27,539 nt of DNA from Euglena gracilis (lineage: Eukaryota; Euglenozoa; Euglenophyceae; Euglenales; Euglenaceae). Positions 18,601 to 27,420 of the stretch are shown here, piece after piece (within the stretch, counting starts at the first letter, position 1; the number at the start of each line of letters is the position of its first letter). The notes beneath the pieces were generated by a model. The model saw only the letters and a program-made list of their open reading frames with translations. It was not told the origin of the DNA and searched no databases. A program made the translations under genes and the position numbers. The stretch lies in NCBI GenBank assembly GCA_900893395.1, contig CAAHFI011513089.1:1-27539 (forward strand), in the 5' to 3' direction.

Positions 18601-19073
18601 TTTGCAACACCACCACAAACACGTCCACACCAGACACACAACGTCGTCTTGGACGACCCCACAAAGCGCGCAGGCGCAACGGATCGTCAGGAAACGATGA
18701 CCTGCCGATCCCCCAACGTACAACGATCTTACAAGAAATTATCACCAAATGCGTCCAGACAAGCCCTCTGACGACATCGCTGGACATTACCGCGTGGTGT
18801 AACTGTTACAATGTGGAGAAAAACACGAGCATCCGAAAAGACGGTGCATACCGTTAGAATGAACAAGAGCGCGAAGACGCAAAGGACAGAAAGGCCAGAA
18901 AGGCAAAGGAAAGAGAAGGCTCACAACCGGCTTACGACCTGGACGTACAATTTATGATTGACCATCTGTTCTGGATTTCAGACGGATGTGATACAATTAT
19001 GCACGAGTATACGAGGAACAACACCCTTGGGTTGTTGCTCCTGAAGTACATCACACATGGTCAAACTCTACAA

Positions 19074-19093
19074 GGAAAAGCCGTGGCTTTTTC
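19074..19093. repeat. Hairpin, 9-base arms, GT loop
   Basis: GGAAAAGCC (19074-19082), GT, GGCTTTTTC (19085-19093), with one G-T wobble. It directly follows a TACAA. Confidence 0.75.
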
Positions 19094-19525
19094 TTCGACG
19101 GTACAATTTCCTGTTACGAAGGCCAGGATGGCATCGACAAATTGCCGGGTTTCTGGCAATACTTTTCTGGCTTGGATTTCCATTGCCTTGAACTTCGGTT
19201 CATTTGCAATGCCGCCAGCAAGGCACATACTTGCCACATCCAAAGCTACAATACGGATGGAATCATCCCTTGACGCACTGAAGACAATGTTCGACAATAT
19301 CCGAGAAATCGGACCACAAGGCATACAATGGAAGTATTCCCACTTCCAAAGGACATACAATTGGTGACACACGAAATGTTCTGTTACAATACCAAATTTC
19401 CTCAACGAACACTACGGCCCCCACTTCCAAGTGGTCGGAATCGACCTGACATACCCACAAAAATTCGTGCTTTGGTGCACCCACTGCACCACAAGTTCCC
19501 GTGGACTTCTGGGGCTTTGGCGTGC

Positions 19526-19545
19526 GCGGTCGGACAACCGACCGC
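19526..19545. repeat. Perfect hairpin, 8-base arms, ACAA loop
   Basis: GCGGTCGG (19526-19533), ACAA, CCGACCGC (19538-19545). Outer GGGGCT (about 19511) and AGCCCC (about 19565) can extend it into a larger interrupted stem. Confidence 0.85.
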
Positions 19546-20092
19546 CCAAACGCACAAAGGGCGCAGCCCCACCAACGCGAATGGGCGGAGGCCCAACAAC
19601 AACGAAGACTACTCGGACACATCTGCCACAATCCCCTCGAAGTAGGGAAATCGGATACGCCAGACGAAACCACCGACAAATGCTTCTGCACATGCAGACG
19701 TTCCAATGGAGAGCATGGGTTCAGTTTTGCTCTGGAAATCTACAATTCTATTCAACCCAAAACAACCACCCACAAGAATACTCTCCGACGAAGACGGAAA
19801 ACGGAAGTACATCAAACGCCTGTTTGGCGAAACCCTCCGAAGAGAGGACTTTGCCCCATTTTTCAAGGGCAAACGTACAAATAAGGATGGGTTGGCCATC
19901 CCGATACTGGACTGGCTTCCTCGCGGATCGGGAGGAAACAAATTTGTCGGATGGCAAACTTCCGTCTGCGACCACGTTAAAACTTCCTGAACCCCAGCCG
20001 GCGGAGTCCGAAGCAGCGCTCTGCAGTTGAACAACCTACAACGGCTGCATCATCTACAACGACAGCAACAAAGCAGCAGCGAAGCCTGCAAC

Positions 20093-20114
20093 CAAACGTT
20101 CGGAAGAACGTTTG
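20093..20114. repeat. Perfect hairpin, 9-base arms, GGAA loop
   Basis: CAAACGTTC (20093-20101), GGAA, GAACGTTTG (20106-20114). GGAA fits the stable GNRA tetraloop class in RNA. Confidence 0.85.
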
Positions 20115-20495
20115 CCACAACCTCCACCTACACCTACAATGTCTGTGGAACACACTCCCGTACACTCTTCAGACTCTTCGTCCGTTTCCTCTTCTGGGTC
20201 ATCCAGCGATGAGGAAATGGAAGAACGGACAGACAATGAACACAGTACACGCTCCGTCTCTCCGCATCCTGTGGATCTGAACCCGAAGATGCGGCGTACA
20301 ACATGCTCTAAGGGCCGAATGCCAGCTACAACGCCTGCTCACAAGACACGCAACACTTTGCCAGACGCGGACCTGACGCGCCTGCAGAATTTACAATGGC
20401 CGAAGTGCCTGCAGACTTCCACAACGGCCGCAGCGCCTTCGCAGACAAGGTTCCCCCACTCCGCACATGCGGAAGCTGTGAAACACACGAAGTAA
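20112..20495 (+). pseudogene. Serine/acid-rich coding remnant
   Basis: An open stretch of 127 codons. Residues 15-45 are a dense serine and acid block (SSDSSSVSSSGSSSDEEMEE), a typical disordered, phosphorylation-prone segment; a basic part follows. No domain is recognised. Such blocks occur in viral, retroelement and nuclear proteins alike, so the function is open. Confidence 0.3.
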
Positions 20496-20504
20496 ATGGC
20501 TGAA

Positions 20505-20544
20505 GATATATTCGCGAACTCACAAGACAACAACGGAATATATC
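20505..20544. repeat. Inverted repeat, 9-base arms, 22-base spacer
   Basis: GATATATTC (20505-20513) and GAATATATC (20536-20544) are perfect complements. Confidence 0.75.
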
Positions 20545-20679
20545 GAAATCCAAGACCCGACGACTTATTTATATACCACCACAAGTTGGACGCGCTGCAG
20601 AACGCGTCCTCGGAAGCGTCCGAAGTGGCGTAGCCTCGATGGTTGCAATGGTGCGATCGAGGTCTTCCTCTTCAACGCG

Positions 20680-20698
20680 AAGTCCGTGACACGGACTT
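20680..20698. repeat. Perfect hairpin, 8-base arms, GAC loop
   Basis: AAGTCCGT (20680-20687), GAC, ACGGACTT (20691-20698). Confidence 0.8.
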
Positions 20699-20716
20699 TG
20701 GCGAAGAAACCACACA

Positions 20717-20730
20717 GAAGCTACGGCTTC
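20717..20730. repeat. Hairpin with TACG tetraloop (1 of 3)
   Basis: GAAGC, TACG, GCTTC. UACG belongs to the very stable UNCG tetraloop class in RNA, although the usual closing pair is C-G, as here. Confidence 0.65.
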
Positions 20731-20811
20731 CACCACAGCACTGGCAGCAGACGCGGCCAGCTCTACTCCTGTGTCCAAACACCGAAGTTGACAAAACCGA
20801 ATCGACTACGG

Positions 20812-20825
20812 TCGAACAAACGCCA
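20812..20825. repeat. Hairpin with TACG tetraloop (2 of 3)
   Basis: TCGAC, TACG, GTCGA, with the same C-TACG-G core as at 20717. Confidence 0.65.
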
Positions 20826-21144
20826 CCACATGACACAACACCCGTAGTGGTACACACACCTGAACAGGTGGTACCGACGGCTCCTGACGTACCACCTACC
20901 ACCACACCAACGGTCAAACCTGCTCCAAAGTCGCCTGCAGAACGCCCCTTCCCCACAGCGGAAAGAGAAGGCAGTAAGCCTAAGGCAAACCACAGCCTGC
21001 CAGAACCGTGCAAACCTGCTGAACGACACAACGAACCAAAACCACCTCACCTTGGGAGTGGTAGCAAATCAGGAAAGCGGCGAAGACCCCAGCTGCTACC
21101 ACACCAGCACCAACATATACCGAAGCCGGGAAAAGCCGGGTCAC

Positions 21145-21164
21145 TTCTACCCTCCGAGGTAGAA
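21145..21164. repeat. Perfect hairpin, 7-base arms
   Basis: TTCTACC and GGTAGAA flank the loop CTCCGA. Confidence 0.7.
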
Positions 21165-21287
21165 CGCGACAAGATACAACGTCTGAGACCTCGCAGAGGA
21201 AAACATGCCGGTTGACGATAATGCCACCCTTTGGCAAGAGGACATTATCTCCAACCTGCCGAGCGTCGAAGAACAGCATTGATTACA

Positions 21288-21316
21288 CAAAATTCAGCCG
21301 CGAACGCGGAATTTTG
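21288..21316. repeat. Hairpin with 5- and 7-base stems
   Basis: CAAAATT...CCGCG, AA, CGCGG, AATTTTG: two perfect stems separated by a 3-base bulge. Confidence 0.7.
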
Positions 21317-21350
21317 TTGAAAAGTGGATTGAACCATTTTCTTCAACACA

Positions 21351-21369
21351 GAACATAACTACTATGTTC
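21351..21369. repeat. Perfect hairpin, 7-base arms
   Basis: GAACATA and TATGTTC flank the loop ACTAC. Confidence 0.7.
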
Positions 21370-22042
21370 GCCATATTTGGCGATTCTACAATGCCAGATC
21401 ACCAAGAGTGTTTGCCCAATACCTTGGGAAACATTCCTGTTTGACAATAGGCCGAATGTGGCCAAACAACTGGCTCTGTACTGTTTGTCACAACATTCGT
21501 AACAGCATGCAGCTGTGCATGTCTGTGCAACAACAAACGGAAAAACTTTTTCACCACAATTGAATTCGTTCCAAACACAGCCTCTTGATTTGGGTGATTG
21601 CATCTTGCTGGAGAAAACTGAACAACTTCCGGTGGTCGGAAGAGGACAGAGACCGTGACGTACCAGTTTTTCTGTGTCAACTGCCTACGGGCAGACATAT
21701 GCCCGCAGATGGCGGAAATCTCAAGATCGTACCCGGAAACGAGGACGTTCTGGAAGATTTCCTGAATTACTACAAAACAAAACGACAAATGTACCAACAC
21801 AAAAGCTTCAAGAAAGCTGAGCTTTTGACCGCGGCGGAATCGCCTTTGACTTCCAAACTGATTCCGGCGTAATCAGACTTGCTGTGTAATGTACAAAAGG
21901 TCGATTGCCCCTACTCTTCAATGACGACGACTGGAAACGAGTCATTTACCCACTGTTTACAAAGCCTTCAACGGTTTCTAAAAACCACACAACGATGGTT
22001 ATTGCCTGACTATCCACCAGAACGACATGGATACGAACATTA

Positions 22043-22069
22043 TTCAGAATGGGTTGGTACCATTCTGAA
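22043..22069. repeat. Perfect hairpin, 10-base arms
   Basis: TTCAGAATGG (22043-22052) and CCATTCTGAA (22060-22069) flank a 7-base loop; the longest perfect stem I found in this block. Confidence 0.85.
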
Positions 22070-22390
22070 ACCACACGTGACGCGCTGTGCCTGTGCATCC
22101 CCGCGCACAAACGTTGGTTTCAACGCTCTGCCTGGGATGCCACCACAGGTACCAGCAAACCATCCAATTTGAACTATTGCAGATGGCCTGCAACTTTTCC
22201 AAGAGTTTTCTGAGGAACTTTTTGCAGATTTACCTCCCCAAGCGAGCTGAAACGCTCAAACCGACCTTTCCAAGGAAATCCCAGAACTCAAAAGTTGGGT
22301 CTTCCCACGTATCAACATGGATGATCCTGACAAAGATACCCTAGACTTACGTCCAACCGGAAATGACCTTGGTACAAGACCCACACATGG

Positions 22391-22940
22391 GTGAGTAATT
22401 TAATGAAACCCGCAAACGTTGAGGGTTTCCTGTCTCGTACAATCAGCTGCAGCTGAAACGGGCGTAGTCCCACACAATGAGCCGCAGTCTCAAGCGTGAA
22501 TACGCATTTCATCATCGCCTTCAACACCGTTTCAAGACCTTGTGGCGGAATCCTCTTAAGTTCGGTCGATAACATGTTGATCGCGAAGATTCAAGCCTAC
22601 AAAGACACTACGGTGTCAATTAAGAAGACCAACAAGACGCACAGCATGCGCGCCAGAATTCTTCTGCGCTTTGTGCTCCAACAAGGTAACCGTAATTGGG
22701 AACCAGACCATGGTATCCTGGTACTGTCTCCCTGAACCTGGTGAAAACCCTTTCTTGGTTCGTATATTCTCGGATCCTTCGGCCTCGGCTGTTTTTTTTG
22801 AGGGGGCCGCCGGCCCTTTTTCAATGTATTCAGTTCTTTTCTTTTTTTTTTGGCTTTGAGCCTTTCCAAATCCACCTTGAAATTGATTTTTATCAAAATC
22901 AGGTTCTTCAAAGCACAAAACAATTGGATTTTTTTTGTAG
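22391..22940. other. Region between the decayed block and element D, no gene recognised
   Basis: The TACAA-rich signature ends near 22600. A weak C-x2-C...W-Y-C pattern occurs at about 22660-22735 but is not enough for a zinc-ribbon call. From about 22780 the sequence becomes T-rich with G+C islands. I see no coding region, RNA gene or repeat boundary here. Confidence 0.5.
22604..22617. repeat. Hairpin with TACG tetraloop (3 of 3)
   Basis: GACAC, TACG, GTGTC, directly after TACAAA. The same C-TACG-G core as at 20717 and 20812. Confidence 0.65.
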
Positions 22941-23251
22941 TGTTTACCAGTACGTTGGGTAGGCAAAGAACCCTGTGTGTGAGATTGAGTTAGAATTGGG
23001 GGGTTCGGTTTGGGGCTTTGCTTAACTAGGAATTTGCTCTGATCCTACCGACCCGAAAAATTCGGCCGACTGGTCCAGGAAATTTCGCCAGTTAAGGCCG
23101 GAAAGGCCAAAATAGGGTTCAGGCTTCTAAGGCCTAACCACAGAAACTTTCCGAACTTTTAATTTGACTGAAATCCAAAAATGGGAATTACAGTGACTTT
23201 CCAAGCCCCAGGACCAATTTAGGTCAAATTTGAGTCAAGGACCCCGTAACA
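22941..23251 (-). repeat. Probable 3' LTR of element D
   Basis: On the minus strand it begins TGTTACGGGG directly after a purine tract and would end GGTAAACA. The ends form an imperfect inverted repeat (TGTTAC against GTAAACA). The start is well supported; the far end at 22941 rests on the terminal repeat only, since no second copy is in the window. Confidence 0.5.
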
Positions 23252-23260
23252 CTCCCCACT
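23252..23260 (-). promoter_or_regulatory. Polypurine tract of element D
   Basis: On the minus strand AGTGGGGAG lies directly before the TGTTAC start of the LTR. Position and composition fit the plus-strand primer of LTR elements. Confidence 0.65.
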
Positions 23261-23263
23261 AAG

Positions 23264-24146
23264 AAAAATCTCGGGAATATTTTGAAAAACGAAAGTAAAA
23301 TGAGGGGTCCGAACGAAAGAAACAAGTTGGGGGGCACTTTTCAGCCGTAGTTTGTGTTGCGGATGGTCAGAATGCGTACCTTCAAATAACTTTCAGGTGT
23401 CGAAGGAGTAAAGCGAGGGGGGGCGGCCCGAGGGGCACGCTAACCACCATAAGGTGTGGCACGGTGCGGCGCACGGCGCAACGGTGCGGGCAACGGTCAG
23501 CCGCGTGCGTCCGCCGCATCGCCAACGGGGGGAGGGCTTTAGAGGCCCCGTACCACCCCCGCAACCACGGTTGCGTATCCCTTCCATGATATCTCCTGGG
23601 CGAAGGTCCAATTCCACCCTTGTACGGTCTTGACCCATTCGAGGGTCAATGGCCACGGTACCGCCGTGTATGTGTGGTCGTGTTGTTGTGAATGTGGACG
23701 GGGGTCGAAAAGCAAACGGGGGGGTGTAATGGAGATGTCGTCTCACAGCCCGTCTTGGCAAGGGTTGCGTTGCAACTCGAAAGTTGCACGGCAAGCCTTA
23801 ACAAGCTCAAATGCACACACGCCCCTTTCCGATTTGGCTTTTTGTTTTTTTTGTCCTTAGAGACCTTCCGACTTTTTTTTGAGATCTCTTTTTTTGCGAC
23901 GTCTCCTTAACCAAACCACCTTTGTGGTTTACCACTTTTTTTTGTTGTTGTTGTACAACTTTTTTTGTGCGTTCCACCTCTTCATCCAACCGTTCGAACC
24001 TTTTTTGATTGCCTTTGTGTGTGTTCGTGTGTCTCTCGATCTGTTACCCGCTGCAGACGAGTACCAAAAATCAAAAGATCGAAAAAGACAGCGACCCCGC
24101 AACCCGCGGGACCGATTGCTCACGAAACTTGGCGCCTTAAAAAAAA
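23264..24146 (-). other. Noncoding tail of element D with GC-rich segment
   Basis: About 0.9 kb between chromodomain and polypurine tract. At about 23400-23620 it is very G+C-rich (GGTGCGGCGCACGGCGCAACG). An arginine/proline-rich open frame of 133 codons (23393-23794, minus) is probably a composition effect. The rest is homopolymer-rich. Element B has an even longer tail in the same place. Confidence 0.55.
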
Positions 24147-24263
24147 CTAAAAAAATCTGAGAAATGGAGAAAACCCCTGTTTTCTCAAACGGAACCCTCC
24201 CGAATTCTCTTTTTGAAATACGCCATGAGGTCGATTTTCAAATTTACCTCCTCGGCGTAAACA

Positions 24264-24404
24264 AAAAAGTTCTCGGGCGTAACGATGGAAAAAATGCCCG
24301 ATGGGATCCCAAGTGTTATCCGATTCATCCCAACTTTTCCGTTTCACAAGAATTGCCATTGTCCATTTGGACCTTTTTATGTGAGATAATTTTTCCACAA
24401 CATA
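24264..24404 (-). pseudogene. Chromodomain of element D
   Basis: YVVEKLSHIKRSKW, then ILVKRKSWDESDNTWDPIGHF and the helix HRYARELF match the chromodomain: a first strand with E-K-L, a K-x-W-like second strand and N-T-W-D-P. The second aromatic position is preserved as W, although the R-W-x-G-Y motif is altered to KRKSW. It follows the integrase C-terminal region in the same frame. Confidence 0.7.
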
Positions 24405-24662
24405 ATCTCCAGGGGTAGCTTCCACATCCTCGGTTTTGCTTTGGTAAAAAGTCAATGGTAGGGGTTCTCCAACGAATTTGTCTTCCACGTGCAGTTTCAA
24501 TTGTGTGATGTGCACGTTTTGCATTACACCAGGTTTCACCTCAATCTGGTATGAACCTTGACCCAAACGTCGTTTAACCTCACAAGGACCCAACCAACGG
24601 CTTTTCAAGTTTGCTTGCAAATTGGATGGACGCAAATACCAAACTTTCTGCCCAATATCCAA
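24405..24662 (-). pseudogene. Integrase C-terminal region of element D
   Basis: DIGQKVWYLRPSN, SRWLGPCEVKRRLGQGSYQIEV and MQNVHITQLKLH are the small barrel with a WLGP motif, like WIGP in elements B and C. It leads directly into the chromodomain. Confidence 0.75.
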
Positions 24663-24884
24663 AATTGGTTTTCAGCCCTTTGAGAATTCAAAGCCTCAAA
24701 ACGTTGTAAATGAAGGGCATTCAATTTTTCAGCAATTTTTGAATCCAACTCGGACATTCTTTTGAAAAAAATGATGCTTCCTCCGCTTCGCGGGAATGGA
24801 AGAGGAAAACCGGCCAATGGCATGTTTCGTCCAAAAACTATTTCATAGGGGATAAGCCACTTGGCCCAGGGATGTTATGAAATT

Positions 24885-25256
24885 TCCTCCTCACCAATGG
24901 CAACATTTCAACCCAATTTGTGTCCATCTCGTCGCAAACTTTCCGAAGCCATTTTTAACTTCCTTTCCTTGCACTTCCGCCCTACCGTTGGCTTGATGGT
25001 GATACGCTTGCGCCTTTGCGCTTCGTATTCCCATGCAACCGCACATCATGAGCCACCATGCCCCTTGACAATTGGGGCCTTGGTCAGTCGTGATGACCGT
25101 TGGCAAGCCAAATAAATCCAACCACCGATTAAACGATTTCCTTAGCCACCGCCTTAGCCGTACACCCTTTTCTCCTATGGGGTTTACTATTGTCCAACCG
25201 CTTAGGCGATCTACACAAACCGCCATGCAATCACATTCTTGCCCGTCAAATTTCAC
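24885..25256 (-). pseudogene. Integrase catalytic core of element D
   Basis: CMAVCVDRLSGWTIVNP carries the first Asp (residue 16 of this stretch), VITTDQGPN the second (58) and AYHHQANGRAEVQ the Glu (94). The second Asp and the Glu are separated by exactly 35 residues, giving the D,D-35-E triad of integrases. Confidence 0.82.
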
Positions 25257-25690
25257 ACGGGGCTGTTAAAGAGGTCGATCGAAACGCTTGACCCCAAAAT
25301 GGTGGTATGATGGTGGGACACAAAGGCCCCTTCAAAGAAAAACGCGGGGGGCTGTGCACTTGACAAATTTCGCACATTTTAGAAACCGACAAAGTGATTT
25401 CTTTTGCCCCACCAAAGGTGAAAAATGAACGTGTTTTGTCATTTCCAACCACAACCTTTCCCCACCCACATGTCCCACGTGGGCGTGGTACTCCCGACAA
25501 AAGGTCCAGTAACACCGGCGGGTACACACAAAAGTCCTTGGAAAAATAGCCGGTTGTCCAAAATTTGAAAATTTTCAGGCCAATTTTCGAATGCGGTTTG
25601 TGTACCTCCTCCCAAATATCCTTAAAATACGCACACCGTGCATACAAAGTGGACCAATCCCGGTGCATCACAGGTTCCTTGGACAAATTT
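25257..25690 (-). pseudogene. Integrase N-terminal region of element D
   Basis: After a linker with WSTLYARCAYFKDIWEEV (about 25640) comes LSVSKMCEICQVHSPPR (about 25385), which supplies the C-x2-C half of the zinc-binding domain. The histidine half is not evident. The segment lies between RNase H and the core, as expected. Confidence 0.6.
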
Positions 25691-25959
25691 TCGTCCCCCC
25701 CCCTTGATTTTCTGGGCTATCAAGGGGAAAAATGCTGCCCGGGAAAGTTTTCCGTCTCCCCCCCTTCCTCCACTTCATTGCCCATGACATCCACAGGGGA
25801 GACCATTTTTTCCAACACCGAAATCTGCCTTGAAAAATCAAAATCAACAACTTCACCGTTTTTGTGCAAGCGAACAACCATGCAAGCTCTTTCCATTTTT
25901 TCTCATTTCCAAAAATTCAGCCATTTTTCTTTCATCCTCCTCCGACCCATGCCATGAAA

Positions 25960-26480
25960 CATCGCAAAATTTTGTGATGCGGGGTAAGCCCACCTTGTCA
26001 TACAATCTGCGGGTAGGTGTTGCTTACCGGGTACATACGCTACGTTTAGCAAAAATTTCCTGAGTTTTTGGTGCCACCTGCCCTTCGGCTTGACGGTCCT
26101 GCCGGGTCCGCAAGAGTCTCGGTGACCCCAGACTCAAGGGCCTTGTGGTCCGTTAAAACGAGGACCGGTTGTAGGCCTATCCACCCTGCCCATTTTTGAA
26201 GGGCGGATATAACGGCGTATGCCTCCTTATCCTAATGTCCCAAGTTTTTTTCTTGGGAAGGGGTCAGTTTCCGTGACATAAATGCCACGGAACCGTTTTC
26301 CCTTCCATCGCTTTTTTCCTTACTTAACTCCACCGCACCTACGGGAAATTGTTCCAACACCGCACCAATGACCTACCCGATGCATCCACCTTCAAAATAA
26401 AAGTCGGTCGGGGTCGACAACTTGTAACACACAACCCCTTAACCGATCCCTTTTTTGTTTCCTCAAAAGTTTTCCTACTT
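25960..26480 (-). pseudogene. RNase H of element D
   Basis: The domain ends with VAYVPGKQHLPADCMTRWAYPASQ (two short stretches, about 26050-25975), containing the last acidic position and the linker signature shared with element B. Upstream lies the connection region and a DASG-type segment that is poorly preserved. It follows the RT thumb. Confidence 0.65.
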
Positions 26481-27420
26481 TCATCTACTTAACCGGACTT
26501 TGGAACCGGCCTTGCCCTCCGCACGACCAACCCGAAGCCTGTCTTGGAGGGGGGCTGCCAACTCAGAAAATTTTTCAATGTAGGAAGAATAATGGTTGGC
26601 AAAACCACAAAATGCACGAAGCGGTAATTGTTTGGGGTAGCTCCCATTTTTCCACGGCCAACAATTTGCCGGGGAAGGTTTCCTTAGGCCGTCTTTCAAA
26701 ATATGGCCCAAAAACTCAACCTCCTTTTGGAAAAATTTGCACTTCGAAAAATCTGGCTACCATTGTTTTTCACGGAGCAAGTCCAAAATGGTGCAAATTT
26801 CAGAATTGTGCTTTCTCAAAAGTGTGTTCCGTACCCAAATTTTCTTGGGGGTACCAATGAGAATATCGTCGATATAGCCATCGGCGATTTCTCGTGCGGG
26901 GGCAAGTGTCGCTTCCAAATTCCTTTGACAATATTGCACACCGTTTTTCCAACCCATTACAACCACCTTCCCATTGCACCGTTCCCTTGGGGGTGTAGGT
27001 GGTGGTAATTTGCCTTGAATCGGGGTGGCGGAGGATTTGATGAAAAGCATCCACCAAATAATTGTGGAAAAATATGTTTTTTTTCCTTGGCGGATCAAAG
27101 GCTCCTCCACCCGGGGTAAAGGGTATGCTTCATCCATGCTTTGGGAATTCGTGTAGCGGGCATCAACCACCCCCCTCCACTTTTTTTGTGTAAGGGAGCT
27201 GTGGGGTACATGCGCTTTTTTCACGGGAAACGAGGCATACCCCATGGACCCTCACAAGGCTCCACCTTACCTTGCCTTAACCATTCATTGCATCCAACCT
27301 TTCACCCATGAGTTGCATTGGTCTTTGCTTTTTTGGTTGAGCGCCAGGCTTTAAAAAAATGGGCCTCACAATGCGGTCCTCTCACGGGGGGGTTGGGCTT
27401 CACCTCATCCCCAAAAACCA
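26481..27420 (-). pseudogene. Reverse transcriptase of element D
   Basis: Motifs include the entry region LDAMNEWLRQGKVEP (about 27300), RGVVDARYTNSQ, YPLPRVEE and the catalytic box YIDDILIGT (YIDD at 26865-26876). Toward the end, GHILKDGLRKPSP and LRAFCGFANHYSSYIEKFSELAAPLQ form the thumb and connection typical of Ty3/gypsy RT. The order and strand agree with the other pol parts. Confidence 0.8.

Larger units (their letters stand above)
18900..20034 (+). pseudogene. Unrecognised coding remnant with globular-looking segments
   Basis: Some segments look like parts of a folded protein: GFFFDGTISCYEGQDG and LPGFWQYFSGLDFHC near 19085-19190; HFQVVGIDLTYPQKFVLW near 19425-19480; and IKRLFGETLRREDFAPFFKG near 19810-19870. 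Each has mixed hydrophobic and polar residues rather than low complexity, which argues for a real ancestral gene. I cannot match them to RT, protease, a transposase or a known capsid. The block is heavily interrupted. It carries hairpins at 19074-19093 and 19526-19545. Confidence 0.35.
20700..21260 (+). pseudogene. Pro/Thr-rich coding remnant with basic end
   Basis: The stretch encodes Pro/Thr/Val-rich sequence (TPEQVVPTAPDVPPTTTP, about 20855) and then a lysine/arginine-rich part (GSGSKSGKRRRPQ, about 21055) that could bind nucleic acid. No family is recognised. Several perfect inverted repeats lie inside it. Confidence 0.3.
21290..22390 (+). pseudogene. Unrecognised coding remnant
   Basis: Globular-looking segments appear, for example VPVFLCQLPTGRHMPADGG and LEDFLNYYKTKRQMYQHKSF (about 21660-21800), LLFNDDDWKRVIYPLFTK (about 21910-21960) and ERHGYEHYSEWVGTILKPHV (about 22020-22080). 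They do not match a family I know. The block continues the base bias and hairpin density of the preceding DNA and looks like part of the same old gene set. It is broken many times. Confidence 0.3.

Noticed and set aside
18397-18787. Minus-strand open frames with Cys/Val/Trp-rich proteins
   Set aside because: They are the complement of the Pro/Gln/Thr-rich plus-strand remnant, and their composition follows from that bias.
22640-22760. Zinc ribbon of a piggyBac-type transposase (C-x2-C ... W-Y-C)
   Set aside because: Only three cysteines are visible, the context lacks any transposase motif upstream, and the frame is not continuous.
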